The translations under genes were made by a program, and so were the position numbers. Positions 11,849 to 25,600 of a DNA stretch of 64,000 nt are shown in pieces. Origin of the DNA: Turbatrix aceti (taxonomy: Eukaryota > Nematoda > Chromadorea > Rhabditida > Panagrolaimidae); contig OZ017768.1 of NCBI GenBank assembly GCA_963969345.1, forward strand, positions 9,138,718 through 9,202,717, written 5' to 3'. Below the pieces are notes generated by a model that searched no databases, was not told where the DNA came from, and saw only the letters and a list, made by a program, of their open reading frames with translations. The number at the start of each line of letters is the position of its first letter. Within the stretch, counting starts at the first letter, position 1.

Positions 11849-14800
11849 ATGAGCTGCCTTTGGTCTTTCACCTGCCTGCTTGCCCTGCTCACCTGTCTCC
11901 CGCCTACAAAGTCCTCAAATGTGCCGTTCCTCGTCTTCTACGACGGCTACTACGCCCCTGCCTACCGAAGATCCATTCTCGAGGCCTCTGTCGCCGGAGA
12001 AGTCTTCATCGAGCCCAGACAGACGATCTTTTCCGACTTTGACCGGGTCTGGGTGCCGAAGGACGTCTCGCGGACCATCAACGAGTCCTCCACCGACCCG
12101 AAGAATGGAAGCGATGGAAAAGTTGGTGGCAGAATCACAGCTTGGTACAGAGACAAGGAAATTGTCGTGCGGAGACCGAAAGGGACCCTACCGAGGCCGG
12201 GCAGGAGGGCGCCCCACTACCTGGACATCCGTCAGGTCGCTGACGTGCTCAGGGCCGATCGGCTCTGGGCAAAGGGCGTTCATGGCGAAGGAGTGGACGT
12301 TGCTGTCTTTGACACAGGGCTCACGAGGCGACGGACGTTTTTTCGGAATGTAAAGTCTGTTATTGATTTTACGACCGAAGGCAATCCGACTGATTGTGAG
12401 TTTTTTGGGGTCTAAACAGATTTTTTTGTTTGCAAAATTTTTTTTTGTGGACATTAAAGATAAAAAATAATTTTAACGTACGAAAAAGTAAAAAAAAAGT
12501 TTGTTGCGTGTTTGAAAAATTTTTTAAACCAAAAAAAAATTGAAAAAAATTTAAAAATTTTTTCTATTTTTTCAAAAAAAAAATTTTTTTGTCCGCATTT
12601 GCGTTCGCCATGCCCAAAAAAAGGTATTTTTTTCAGCGGTAGGCCACGGAACGTTCGTCGCAGGCCTGATCGCCTCGTCCCGTCGTCGCTGCTCCGGCCT
12701 GGCGCCGAAAGCGAATCTCCACATCTTCAAGGTGTTTACCAGCGCGCAGACGAGCAACACGGCCTGGTTCCTGGACGCCTTCAACGCGGCCATCCAGCGA
12801 AGGGTCCACGTCATCAACCTCTCGATCGGAGGCCCGGATTTTACGGACAAACCTTTCCTGGCAAAAGTCAGCGAGGTCACCGCCAACGGCATAATCATGA
12901 TCTCGGCCATCGGAAACGACGGACCCGGCTACGGGACCCTCAACAACCCCGCTGACCAGGGAAACGTCATCGGCGTGGGTGGCATCAACCTCGAAGATCG
13001 TCTCTCAAAGTTTTCGTCCAGAGGAATGACGACCTGGGAACTCCCGGGCGGGTACGGTCGTCTCAAGCCGGATATCGTAACCTATGGCGTCCAGGTGTAC
13101 GGTCCGTCGATCAACGGAGGCTGCCGCGCGCTTTCTGGGACGTCGGTGGCTGCACCGGTTGTTACAGGGGCCGTGGCGCTCCTGTTGTCGTCGCTGGATG
13201 AGGGCAGTCGGCGGAACGTCGGCCGAATCAAGCAGTGCCTCATGGAATCAGCGATGAGACTGCAGAACGTTGTTCCGGCTTTCGAGCAGGGCGCGGGGAA
13301 GTTGGATCTGCCGGCTGCTTATTTTTATCTGCATAGGAATGATCCTGATGTGAGTTTAGGGTTTTTTGACGAAAATAGAATTTTTCGAAAAAAAAAAGAA
13401 AAATGAATTTTTTGGAAAAAAAATAAAATTTTTTTGAAAAAAATAAATTTCTCGAAAAAATTGAAACAATAATAAATAAATATTTTGTATCATTTTTTTC
13501 CAAAAAAATTCATTATTTTTTTAATTCAATTAAAATTTAAAAAAATAGATAATTTTTTTTTCAAATTTAAAAAAAAAATTGAAAAATGTGAAAACTGAAA
13601 ATTAAAAAAAATATTTAGGAAAGACAAATTTTTTTTATTAAAAGAAAAACAGTAAAAGTTTTTGTTCAAAAATTTTTATGTCAAAATAAAAAAAAACTGA
13701 AATTTTTTATTGTATTTTCAAAATTTTTCATATTTTTTTTTGTTTTTAAAATTTTAAAAGAATTGTAATAAAAAAAATATGTTTTCAATTTTTTTGTCCA
13801 TAAAATCCATTTTTTTATTCATTTTTTAAAATTTAAAAAAAAAATAAAAAAATGTTTTTTTTAATTTTGTTTTTTTATAAAAAAATGCATATTTAGTTCT
13901 ACGACCCCCACGTGAGCCTCTACCCCTCCTACGTGGACTTCACCGAGTGTCCGTACATGTGGCCGTACTGCACGCAGCCCCTCTACCACGGCGCGCTCCC
14001 CATCATCGTCAACGTCACCATCCTCAACGGCTACGGCGTCGACGGCCGGATCGTCGGCGACCCCGTCTTCGAAGGCATCCCCGGCACCGACCACCACGGC
14101 AACCTGCTGGAAGTCACCGTAACCCACTCACCTCGGATCTACCCCTGGGCCGGATTCGTCGCCGCCCACATCCGAGTGTCCTCCGTCGGAGCGACGTTCG
14201 ATGGCACCGTAACCGGTCGTCTGACGCTGAGCGTCATCACCGGAGGCTTCCTGGCCAACGCGACGATGCTCATCCGCGTGAGAATTATTCCAACTCCTCC
14301 GAGGGAAAAAAGAGTGCTCTGGGATCAGTACAGGAATTTGAATTACCCTCCGGGGTATTTTGCAAGGGATGACCTTCGACAGGTGCAAAGTCCTCTGGAC
14401 TGGAACGCGGACCACCCACATACCAACTTCCGGGCTCTTTATGAAGCTCTCCGGGGTGCGGGGTATTTTTTGGAGATCTCAGGAGGTCCTTTGGTTTGTG
14501 TGGAGCTGAGCGATTATTCGACGCTGCTTATTTTTGATCCAGAGGACGAATTTCACCCCGAAGAGGTGTCCCACGTGGAAAAAGCGGTTTCCAAAGGCCT
14601 GAATCTCATCGTAGCCGGTGAGTGGTTCAACGCGTCTCTCGTCAAGAAAATCCAGTTTTACGACGAAAACACACAGCAATGGTGGTATCCCGAAACCGGT
14701 GGCGCCAACATTCCGGCTCTCAACGCGCTTTTGGATGTTTTTGGCTTTGCATTTGGGGACCTGGTCGTCGAGAGCTCGGATGTGGTCATCGGGGGCCGAA

Positions 14801-16040
14801 AAATATCTTACCTGTCAGGTGCTATCGTCACGCACGCTCCGAAGACGGCTTCTGTCATCCTGGCTGATGTCAATGATGTTGTGGGTTTTTTAAAAGTATT
14901 TAGAATATTTTTAAATTTTTATAAAAAAAAATTTATAACTGTTTAAAAAATTTATTTCAGGCCTCAGAGCTGGCGTTCTCGACGAAAAACACTCTGCGAG
15001 GCGCCATTCTGGCTACGGCACCTCACTTCCGGGGGCACGTGTCGCTTTTCGGTGATACGAGCTGTCTCGAGGATGCTACGTGCTTCGAATTGTTGGACGG
15101 ACTCATCAAGCGGGATTTTTCGGTTATTAAGGACGACTTGCAGCCGGTGAGTGATTTGAAGAGGGAATTGAACGAAAAACTTATAAATAAAAAAAATTTA
15201 TAAAAAAATGGAATCAAAATTGTGGTTTTTGACTAAAAATGACGAAAACAGCTTTCAAAAAGTTGTAAGGAAGACCGTTACCCAAATTTGGGTCCCGAAG
15301 CGAAAAAAAAACGTATTTTCCACTCGGGAGGATGCAATTTTACAAAAATGATTGGAAACATTTTTTTTGTTGTTCGTTTGCATTTACGGTCAAAATTTTT
15401 GTGCTTGTTCGCAAACAAGTTTGAAAATGTTCGCGAACAAAAAAACTATTGTTTGCTCTCTAAAAAACGTGATAAAACATTTCTGGCGTTTTTTGAGCTT
15501 TTTTTTCAGTCCACCCTGCTCAACTTACCTGACAGCAACCTTCCGACCCGGATCACGACTTCCAACTTTGCAAAGTACTCCAAAGTGATCTCCGGCTTCT
15601 CTGCCCCGCCGTCGGAGGCTCCGATTTTTAGGAGCCTTCCTTCTTGCCCCGCCTGGGTCCCTCAGCCTCTTCGACTTGTCGAAAACGTCACCGTGCCGTC
15701 GTCGCTGGAGCAACGCGGACACCTGGACGTCATCGAGATTGAACGTATTTTTGGACCACGATTGGTGAGTTATACACAATTCGACAACTCCAATGATTTT
15801 TTTGAATCCTTTCAGTTGTCGAACTTTGACGCGTTGCTGGACGAAAACGCGGCGGGTCTGCCGCTCGACGACGACGAGTCCTTCTTCGACGTCGGCGAGT
15901 GGCGCGTGTTCAAGACTCTCGCATTCATTGCCATAATCCTGTTTGCCTTCACCTCTTTTATTCTTGCACATCCCCGATCATTCATCTCACGTTACATACG
16001 CGTAGCTATTTCTCGGGTTTTTCGATTGTTTTTTACTTGA
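11849..16040 (+). CDS. mbtps1: Membrane-bound transcription factor site-1 protease (subtilisin-type)
   Basis: Site-1 protease is a Golgi/ER-membrane serine protease that makes the first cut in SREBP and ATF6 family precursors. Exons: 11849-12395, 12637-13349, 13897-14880, 14961-15146, 15510-15764, 15816-16040; phases all agree and give 969 residues, against about 1050 in mammals. A hydrophobic signal segment starts at the Met ([15 protein letters not shown]). The catalytic triad is complete: Asp155 in AVFDTGL, His186 in GHGTFVAG, Ser352 in SGTSVAAP; the oxyanion region [19 protein letters not shown] is present. A single transmembrane helix ([19 protein letters not shown]) sits near the C terminus, followed by a short cytosolic tail. 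The third exon is GC-rich compared with the very AT-rich introns. Upstream ATG codons near 11811 and 11841 could belong to the leader. Confidence 0.92.
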
Positions 16041-16999
16041 ACACATTGTTTTTGATTATTGCTGAATCTTAAATTTGACTGCACAATCAAATGATTTTCG
16101 CTGGCGACCTGACGTTGAAAATAAATTTGGAATGCTTATCACCTTATACTGTCAGTAAACCAGCACGAGCGTTCTTATCAGTGAGCAAAAAGCAGAGGGG
16201 CGTAATGATTTTCGCTATCGACACTCGTGGATTGCTGCCGCAAGTTGTGTACCAGTCTTCTTATGAGTGGCGTGACACTGCCTCTGATTATAATACGAGC
16301 CAACTCGCTCAAAGGGTCCTCTGACTCCTGATTTTCGGATCCTTTTATCCGGTTTCCGCTACGACCCCCGTTTTGTTTTAGTCTGATTACTGGTGCTATC
16401 CTTTGCCGTCGCGTTTTGAGGGTGGACAAAAGTATTACGAAATTTATATTTTCAACAAATTACAGGGTGCGCTAAACGCTTTTGAATATTATTTTCAAAC
16501 TACTAGGAATTGGTAAAAACGGGCTATTAGCAACAATAGCATAGACATTAGGGAACCTTAGATTTACGGTGTTTCCAAGTTGCGTATCTTGTCTGCTAAT
16601 TACAAGTTCTAACGCTGCACTTTTTATCGGATAATTTTACACAAAGTTACAGTGTTTGACAGTTTCATGTTTTTTCAATGCCTGTGGCGGTGCCCAATAT
16701 TGTCAGATAAAAACCCTGAAAAGCAGTATCAATACTTGAGTCATATTTACCGACGGCGGATCGTGCAGGCGCGTAGAGTAAAACCGTAAGATAAGCAATG
16801 CACGAGACCGGAACTAGTCGTTCGCACCAGGGCTTTGCCTAAAGACGAGCAAAAACTGTTGGTACATTCCCGAATTTCTTTCTGACATTCGCAGATGTCC
16901 TCTTTACCGTGCTGGGCTATAAGTTTGTAACTGATACATATTTTTTTAGTTTTGATGTTTCAAAATTTTTGTTTTTAGATAATCAATAGTCAAAAAAAA
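16041..16999. other. Intergenic mosaic between site-1 protease and kinase A
   Basis: No intact gene is visible. About 100 bases from 16060 (TTGCTGAATCTTAAA, then GGCGACCTGACGTTGAAAA) resemble 36080-36180, suggesting a shared degenerate repeat. A fragment related to the gene at 21642-22442 lies at 16771-16845. Confidence 0.5.
16771..16845 (-). pseudogene. Degenerate fragment of the unidentified gene at 21642-22442
   Basis: GATAAGCAATGCACGAGACC, then GGAACTAGTCGTTCG and AGGGCTTTGCC, match 22010-22095 (GATAAGCAATCCACGAGACC, GGAACCTGTCGTTCG, AGGGCTTTGCC) with an internal deletion of about 50 bases. The source lies in an exon. The copy is frame-broken and lies just upstream of kinase A, whereas the parent gene lies just downstream of kinase B. 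Confidence 0.7.
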
Positions 17000-19900
17000 A
17001 TGTCGGAACATGACGAAGCTCCTCCAGCAATAAAAAATACGGTATGCAATGAGGTTTGTGATTTTGTGGCTCATTGAAGTATGAAACTAGAGTTGCTTTA
17101 CCAAAGCTCACATAATTGTTCTTTGTGCTTTCAATGACAAAAACTGTTTTAGCAGCAAAAAACCGAAAAAATATGCGAGAAACGGCTTCTGCAGGAAAAT
17201 GATGAATCTTCCCAAAATGATGAATCTTTTCAAACGGAAGATACAGAAGATAAATATTATTGCACAGACTATGGCTATGGCTCTTATTCTGCAACACTGT
17301 TCGGAGGTGATGAAGTCAAGCTTCTTACCAAAAAACAAAGGTTTAAGCGTATTTCTTACCCTTTCTGTGAAGAAACGCTTGCGGACTACCTCGTAATATT
17401 TCATTTTGTAAATTTGAAAACAACAAAGATTACTTTACAGGGACAGTCCGTATTGATAACTACATGGAAGTTTTTCGAGAGATTTACAAAAGAAGATGAA
17501 AACAGAGTGTCAACATTTTTGAATGATTTGAGAGAATTTTGCACAAAAACTGAGCATCTGCTTAAGAATCTTGAATCGAATAGTTCTATCGCACCATACA
17601 TATTTTTCGAACTACATGAATGGTGTACAGATTTTGATAATGTCCTTATTGACGTTTCCTATGGACAACTGATCGATGAAACGCTAACTAATGCACAAGA
17701 CGAAACTGTGGTAAAAATTATATTCTACATATTTAAATTGCAGCTGACTGCAATTTTTCAGGAAAATTTGCCATCGCTAACAGCAGCAGTTGTCGATGCG
17801 TTAAGTTGGCTGCATTCAAAAAAACTGCCTCATGGTTGCGTTGAAAAATCATCGCTATGGTTTGATTCAAAAAAAGATACATTCGTTATATCCGACGCAA
17901 TTGTAATGTTAGGTTTTTTGGTAAAACGTTTTTTAAACATCTGTAATGCAAAACTTTCAGGCCTGGAATTCTGAAACTTTGTGCACAACTCAAGAATGAA
18001 ACATTTGCCGACTACTCAACTTGTGACAAAGATGTCAAAGATTTTTGTAGTCTTCTTGAATCCATGTCCCCCGAAAGTTGTGAAGATTTGAAGGACTTTA
18101 TTCGTACTTGCAAGTCCAAAACTGCCTTTCCCAAAAATTTTTCGCATAAATTTGTAGATGAATGTATGTTTTATTTTTTCAAAATAATATTTATTAAATT
18201 TATTTAGATTTGCGCAGACGCACAACAAAGGTGCTAGATGCAGTTTTGTGTGCTGATACATCTTTGTTCAATCACACTCGCCTTCGAGACGATTTTTATG
18301 TTAATGATCTTCTCGGAATCGGTGGCTCTGGCAGCGTCATCTTGGCAAGAAACAAACTCGAAAACAAAAATTACGCAATCAAATTAATCAAAACCTCTGA
18401 ACATCAGGATATCGAAGAGTTAATACGCGAAATCGAAACGCTGGCGACGCTCAACTATAAACACGTCGTACGTTATTATACATCATGGAAGGAAACAGGA
18501 AATCGTAAAGAAAAATCGAATGCCGACCAAAAAAATAAAGCGGAACCAATAATGCTATACATTCAAATGGAATTTTGTAGTCAAAAAACTCTACGATTTT
18601 GGATCGATGATGGTCGACTGCAGTTCGACGTTGACCTAACTTGGCGTCTGTTTCACGAGATATTGCTTGGTTTGGAGTACCTGCACGATAGAAACGTGAT
18701 GCATCGTGATATCAAACCCGGAAATATATTTTTGGATCACAACTACAAAGTGAGTCTTTTTTTTATCAAACAAACAAGACCATCAGTATTTAGATTAAAA
18801 TTGGTGACTTTGGTTTGGCCAGATTTGTCGACAAAAATCCCAATATGCTGGGTTCATTTGCACAAACGGCGCGGATGTGTACGGCGGATGTACATTTAAA
18901 CTCAATGACTGCAGGTGCCGGAACCAGTTATTATATGGCTCCCGAGGTTTACGGTACCCATTATGATCAAAAATGTGACATTTACAGCACTGGTGTCGTG
19001 CTTTTTGAAATGTTTCATCAGCTTATTAAATCCCGAATGGAACGAACCAAAGTTCTTAATGCTCTTAATAATTTCAATGACGATGAAAAAACAAATTCAA
19101 AAATCTGCTTTTCAAAAAAGTTTGCTGTTAGAAGTGATCGGAAACAGCGTGAAAACATTATTCATACTATAAAATCGATGATCGCATTAGATCCCAAGAA
19201 CCGTCCAACAGTGAAAGCCCTACTAAAAAACAAAAATTTGGACTTTGACTTCAGCGAATCATCAAAGCTTACTGTAAGTTTTTTGAAAATAAACTTTATA
19301 CTCTTTTAAATTAGCCGGACGATCGAAAAAATCATGTTTTGTATATTGTATCGTATAAAACCTAACAACAGAAACACTTTGTTCATAAAGAAAATTGTTT
19401 TAGAAGCAATACGGAGACCGCCTAAGTGCTTTTGACTCCCATATTCATCGCTTGGTTTTGAAAAATCTTTTTGATGTAAATACTCCACCGGATGTTGCCA
19501 AAGAGTATAACAAAGAACTTCTCAATACCGATTCGCATTATTGCTCAAAACGGTGCGCAATTATTGAACGTCAACTTCTACCCATTTTTTCAAAATATTG
19601 CTTTGAAAAGTTTCACCTAAATCCTTTGACAATTCGCAGTAATCCAAACCGGTATTCAAATTATTACAAGCTACTCAATGAGGATGGTATAGTACTGAAC
19701 GCCCAATGCGATATGCGAGCCAATCTCATCGAATACTGCCAAAAAAGAGATATTCTGCCGTTTCGTCGTTTTGACATTGGACAAGTTTTTAAAAACCGTC
19801 GTTTTCCCAAACGACCTCCTGAATACTCAAACGAATGCGTTGTAGATATTGTCATTCCTTCTGCGTCAAGCAATTTACCTGACGTAGTGACATGCTACAA

Positions 19901-21056
19901 CGGTGAGATGCTAGCCGTTGCTGTCGATATTTGCAACAAACTTTCTTGCATCGCCAATTGCAATAAAACTTTTCAAATCGGTCATGCAGCTTTGATCAAA
20001 GCCGTCTTTGCATCGCAATCGACTGTAACAGAGGATTTGGTCGAAAAATTATTTCGTAGCTTGTCCGACGATGACGATGGATATATGTTGGCTGGCAGGT
20101 TGAGCAGTGGATCATTTAGAAGAACTGATATATTGAAAGCGGATAATATTCTCAAAATGCTTGCAGACTCTCGCGGATCTGAATCTCACTTTAATAAATG
20201 GATAGAAAATCTGAAAGTTAAAGCTCATGGGAATTCGGAACTTATAAAAGATATCGAGGCTGCTGCAGCAGAAGTGAATAACTCTTTTGAGCTTGCGCTT
20301 CAATCAACTGGTATGTTATAAAAATTTAGTTTTTTAAACTGAAGTTTTTTAATTTCAGATAAGGGTAAACTAAATGTGGTTTTTAACGCCAGGCTTGTTG
20401 ATCCCAAAAATCTATTTTCTCATGGTATTGTATTCTCTCTGAACATAGATGACCCAAATCTGGATTGTAAATACAAAGATGTCCTTGTTGGAGGAAGTTA
20501 TGAAACCAAAGATAATAGTCAATGCCATTTATGTGCAAATGAAAAGTTGCTAAATTTTGGTATCAACATTGATCTTGACGCTCTATGTGAAATCAGCGAA
20601 AATTCAACGCCAGGCAGTGATGTTCATTATCTCTGTCAAATCCTAGTTTTTAGAAATAGATATACTGCAATCAACTCAACCAAGATTGCTAATCAGCTTC
20701 GCTTACGGGGAATTCCTACGATACCCTACGATGCGGGAACGCTCGATAAATGTCTTGATTACGCACAACGGAATAATATTCTGTTTGTTTTCGCACTTGA
20801 TGAATCAAAACTCTACGAAAACCTTCAAGTTTCAAAATCTGACGGACTTTCTAATGAAAAAAAAATTTGCCGAACACCCCATTGAAACTGTTGCTGACCA
20901 CCAACTGAGTGAACAAGCTATTTCGTTCATTGTATGCCTTTTTCCTGTTTTTATTTGTTGGTATCAATAATTTGTTTTCAGATCGATACTATCAATTGGA
21001 CGGCGTCACAGACTAACACCTGCGATCGAGGTGAACGTCCGACGTTTCCTCAATAA
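17000..21056 (+). CDS. GCN2-like eIF2-alpha kinase, paralogue A (one frameshift)
   Basis: GCN2 kinases phosphorylate eIF2-alpha when uncharged tRNA accumulates. Exons: 17000-17041, 17153-17392, 17441-17710, 17762-17907, 17961-18163, 18208-18749, 18794-19273, 19404-20310, 20359-20931, 20982-21056. Domain order: acidic leader; pseudokinase-like part (LPHGCVEKSSLW, then VISDAIVM); kinase with GIGGSGSV loop, YAIKLIK lysine, MHRDIKPGNIFLD, IGDFGLARF and MAPEVYG; a histidyl-tRNA-synthetase-like domain (RFDIGQVFKNR, ECVVDIV) and its anticodon-binding-like end (GIPTIPYDAGTL). LYIQMEFCSQKTLRFWIDDG is typical of this family. I see no RWD domain and no GCN2 C-terminal domain; the length is about 1158 residues if the frame is restored. 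A run of nine A at 20867-20875 is one base too long: the frame matching paralogue B resumes afterwards, and the final intron and stop fit only the shifted frame. This is either a sequencing error or a recent inactivation. Confidence 0.85.
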
Positions 21057-21641
21057 CCTTGCCCTACCTTTAATCCGGGCTTTTCTGCATGACAACCCCG
21101 AGTTCATGCCACACCCGGCCCCCTCTTTAACCTCAAACCTATCATCCTCTAGTGCGCCTACCTGCATCTGCACCAACTATCAATCACCAGTTTGCTCCTT
21201 CGCAAGGGTCCTATGCCAGTGTCAACAGTAGCGGTGTTTTACTTATTCCTTTAGGGCCATCGGAGTCGAGCGTCTGTGATTCTGACCTTTGTATTATTTT
21301 TAGACAAATTCGGGGACCCATCTGAAAATGCAGTCACGATTATTTTTTTTCTTGATGCTGAATTCCTTGAAACGCTAACATAAACTTTCGAAATTATACG
21401 AAATATTTTCTTTTTGGTTATCGAATCAGCTGTTTTGAAATAAATTTGCACAAATTTCTCGACAAAATTTTTCTCATCCAAGAAACTACACGTTTTATTT
21501 GACAGTTGTGGTAAATATCAAACGCACGTAAACCTGCAAAACACAACAACAACTATCTTTGGATTACGGCGTTAGTAGAAGGAAGCAGACGGCGCAGATA
21601 ATAAAATGGCCTCGGATTTAAAGCAGCAACGATCATCGAGA

Positions 21642-22442
21642 TCATTGCTCCTCGAAGGGCACCGGCGAGGCGCGGAGTACGACCGTGTGCAATCCCTCCA
21701 GGACGTGTCTGGCTTTGGCCCGGACAGCCTCGTGCATGCGAGTCAGCATGGGGACCAGATTCTCGATAGCCGGCAGCTTAGTGCCGATTTCCGCAATCGT
21801 CGGCGTCACGTCGTCCTCGATGAGTTTTTTGAGGATTTTGGTGAGTGTTGCCACGTAGCTGGCAGGCAGGGACTTGTTCTGAATTATGTGAGCCGTTAAA
21901 AACCCATCATCATTTTTCAAAACTATTTTTAAGTGAAATTGTCATCAAAAACAACTTTGCTCTCCCGCACGACCCTCCCCTCACTCACGTAGAGGAAAGC
22001 CGTTAGATAAGCAATCCACGAGACCGGAACCTGTCGTTCGTCCGCGTCGACCGCCTGCTGGATGTACTCGAACGTCGACAACATGAGGGCTTTGCCGCGG
22101 GCGTCCGTGATTTTCTTGATGTCGACCTGGGGTGCGATGCCTTCGAGTTTGAGGAAAAAGTCGAGCAGGAACCGCTGATTATCAATGTCCTCGGTTCTGA
22201 ACGCCCGATCGCCCAGTACAAATTTCAAAGAGATAATGCTAAAAAAATAAAAAGTAGAGGTGAATAAGAAACAATTTTTAGAACTCACAAGGTTTGGAGT
22301 TCAATGTGCGAAATGAAGGTTAAACCGATGAGATAAAAGCAAAATTCGTTGAAGAAACCGGGTAGGACTTTGGACTGGTCGATGGAGATGAAGAGTTTCT
22401 GTACACTGTTCACGTAGCAGTATAGCTGCCACTGGCTGAGGA
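21642..22442 (-). CDS. Unidentified conserved protein, 3' exons only
   Basis: Three exons join in phase: 22442-22289, 22238-21989 and 21878-21642 (stop TGA), giving about 213 residues that look helical (FLLDFFLKLEGIAPQV, ASYVATLTKILKKLIEDDVT). Codon use is GC-richer than in the flanking kinases, as in the housekeeping genes here, so this is probably a real conserved gene. I could not place it in a family. No upstream exon joins: the acceptor at 22443-22445 needs a preceding phase-1 donor, and the donor-like site at 22503 would bring an in-frame stop. The gene is therefore 5'-truncated in this arrangement or its other exons are displaced. A decayed fragment of it sits at 16771-16845. Confidence 0.6.
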
Positions 22443-22623
22443 CTGAAAAATTGATTTTTGTTGATAACATAACAAAAACCGAGTTTCATTAAAACTGAAC
22501 TCACCACAAAGTAATCAGCCCCCCTAGATCAGTCTTCAAGCTTCTTCTTTATTCCACTATCCTAGGGGAAAGGTGATAGCTGCTTGTAGGCGTTGGTTGC
22601 CGCAGCTCGTAGACGTTTACAAG

Positions 22624-25600
22624 TTAACGCTTTGCGTTATCGATACTCATTACACCTTGAATTAATGCGACATCTTGCTTATTCAATTCACCATTACGAA
22701 GAGTTTCAATGTTGTGAATAGCAAAACTCTTTATGACAGAACGGTTGCCAGTTTTTGAAACTTCGACGTTTTCATAAAGTGCTAACAGATGGAGTGCAAG
22801 CACAAACAAAATTTTATGTTTTTGTGCGTAAGTATGACAATCATGAAGTGTTCCGTTTCCATAGAATGTAGTGGAAACTTGCATCGAGCGCAGCTGTGCG
22901 ATGACCTTAGTCGGATCGATCGAGGAATCATCGTAAACCAAGACGTCACATGAAGAATGAAGCGAACGACATTGCGTGAAATTTCCGTAGATTTTAGAAA
23001 GAGTGCCAAGGTGAATATCTATGCCAAGAGCAAGAAAATCATTGTCTTGTGCATTATTGAGAGGACAAGGTGTATAATAACGCCCTCCATGAAGAACAGT
23101 CAAACTTTCAGATTGATTCCAAAGGTGTTCTCCAAACTGTCCTAAAAACAAGTCGTTTGTTAAAAAAATTACGCATCGTTTCGTGTTTAAGAAATTCGGG
23201 CACTAAAGTCATACCTTTTGTTTCAGTATCAAGTGCATTTACTTCTAGAGCGAACACAATGCCATAAGAGAAAAAATTTTTCCAGTCTTCAAACTGTGCG
23301 TCGAAAATTACAGTTAAAATATTCACTTCTAAAATTTATAAAAAAATTCAATTTGCAAAAACATATTTTGACTTACGTTGTGTTAGTTTAAGTGCCAACT
23401 CGAGTGATTTATTTATTTCTGCTTCTGTATTCTCGATATCTTTTATAAGTTCTGGACGCCCATGGGCTTCAACTTTTAGTTTTTCTATCCATTTACTAAA
23501 ATCAGATTGCGATCCTGGAGAGTCCACAAGCATGTTGTAAGTATTAAATGTTTTCACACTTGATTTTAATGCACATACAATTTTGAAAAACGCTGCATGG
23601 CCAATTCGAAGAGTCTTTGGCATATCAGAGATGCATGAATTGCCAATATCGATAGCAATTGCTAGCATATCCGCAATCTGTAATCGCATTAATCTATGCG
23701 AAATCTTTTGTCTTTGGGAGACAATGAAATCGACAACGCATTTGTTGGAGTAATTAGGGCGGTTTTCAGAATACGTGCACATTTGACCCATATCATAACG
23801 GCGAAGCAGCATTTTATCATTTTGAACGCAAAACTTCATAATATCGGCACGCATATTGGATTGAAAAGTTACAACTACGCCAGACGGATCGATAAGCATG
23901 AATTCGTGCAACGAATTTATAGATAAAGTGTTGTTGTTTGACGACTCGTTACTAGGTGATAAAGCAGGGAGGCGAAGCTTGTCAATACAATATGACGAAA
24001 AAATGGGTAACAGTTTGTGCTTAATTTCTAAGCATTGTTGTAAGCGCATTTGCGAGTTGCGTTCAAAAAAATCCTTGTTGTATTCGTCAGCAACATTAGG
24101 TGGAGCACGTTTAGAAAATAGTTCTGTCAAATTATTATTCTAAAAAAAATATTATTTTTCATAAATCAAATAGTGTATTCTGTAAACAATTAAAAAATTT
24201 TTTTATGGTTGTCTATATACATAAATATATGTACAATAACAGAGAAAAAAATGAAAAAAATAAAAAATGAACGTTTTTCGCTGTTCATAGGGCTGCAATC
24301 TGACATTTACAGGTGAAGGGTCGGACCGATTTGATAGTTATCACAGCGCGCGGCATCTAATGGAAGCATAGCACGCGCCGGCTGTCTGAACGATCCTTCT
24401 TTCCCTGGTCCCTCACTGCTTTTTCTTTGTTCAGCGCGCTACGCACTCATGACGAGAGATTTTCCCGCTGCCCGAGCGCGCTGGTCGAATTAGTTGCAAA
24501 AAAAAGAATTTTGGGCCAAATTTGGAATTTTTTACTTTTTCAAATTAGATTTGTAATTAGAATAATATTTGAAGCATTTTGATATGTTTTTCAGAATTGT
24601 GGGACAATTTTTGATCAAAATCGAGTAGGGTTCGGAAGAAAAAATCCACGGATCTTCGGAATGTCGATAGAATGCTGAAAATTTCAGGGTAGACTAAAAG
24701 CAAAATTTCCTTTCGAACGGCTTACTCAGTTTTTTTATATCGAATCAATAAATGTCCGAAAAAACGGTTTTTTTCGGAAATTTGAAAAATTCGGAACTTT
24801 TTAGAACATTGATCAAAACGTGAATATTACTATTCGATAGAGCAGTATCTTTTTTATTTACTCTGAAATTTTCACAGACTTACCGTATTTCTGGGGCATA
24901 CGGTAGCGATTCCCCCGAACCATACTTGTTCAAACGCCTGAGGCTATGAGGTAAGGCACTGCAGAACAAAGTGATCTTGTTAGAAATTTTTCGGCCTACA
25001 AAATCGTGTAACTTCTGAATTTCTATCTATTTTTTTGGCTCCGCAATTTTAATTCGCGCAACATACACTCATTTTTGGTACCAATTTTCCAAAAATTGAA
25101 ATCGAAAAAGTGGGGTCTGGGGGAAAAATCGCCATTGACACAGTTTTGGAGCGTTGTAGCATGAATCTTGACCCTAGACGTAAAAAACCCTGTAGAATTC
25201 AAAAATTTTATTATTTTGTTTTTATAGGTTCGAGAAAGTTCCGAAAAATGCTTTTTTTTCAAAAATTCGAACTTTTAGGAATTATTCGGTCCAAATTGAA
25301 AAAAACTAATATCATCATCGAATTTAGAATTCATTTTTACTCCAATATTGAAATTTTCAGCAATATTGCTTTCAAACTGAACGAATGCCGATTTTTCCCC
25401 CAGACCCCACTTTTTCGATTTCAATTTTTGGAAAATTGGTACCAAAAATGAGTGTATGTTGCGCGAATTAATCTGGTAAAGCCAAAAAAATAGATAAAAA
25501 TTCAGGAGTTACACCGTTTTGTAGGCCGAAAAATTTCTTACAAGATGTTTTATTTCATTTTGTTCTGCAGTGCCTTACCTCATAGCCTCAGACGTTTGAA

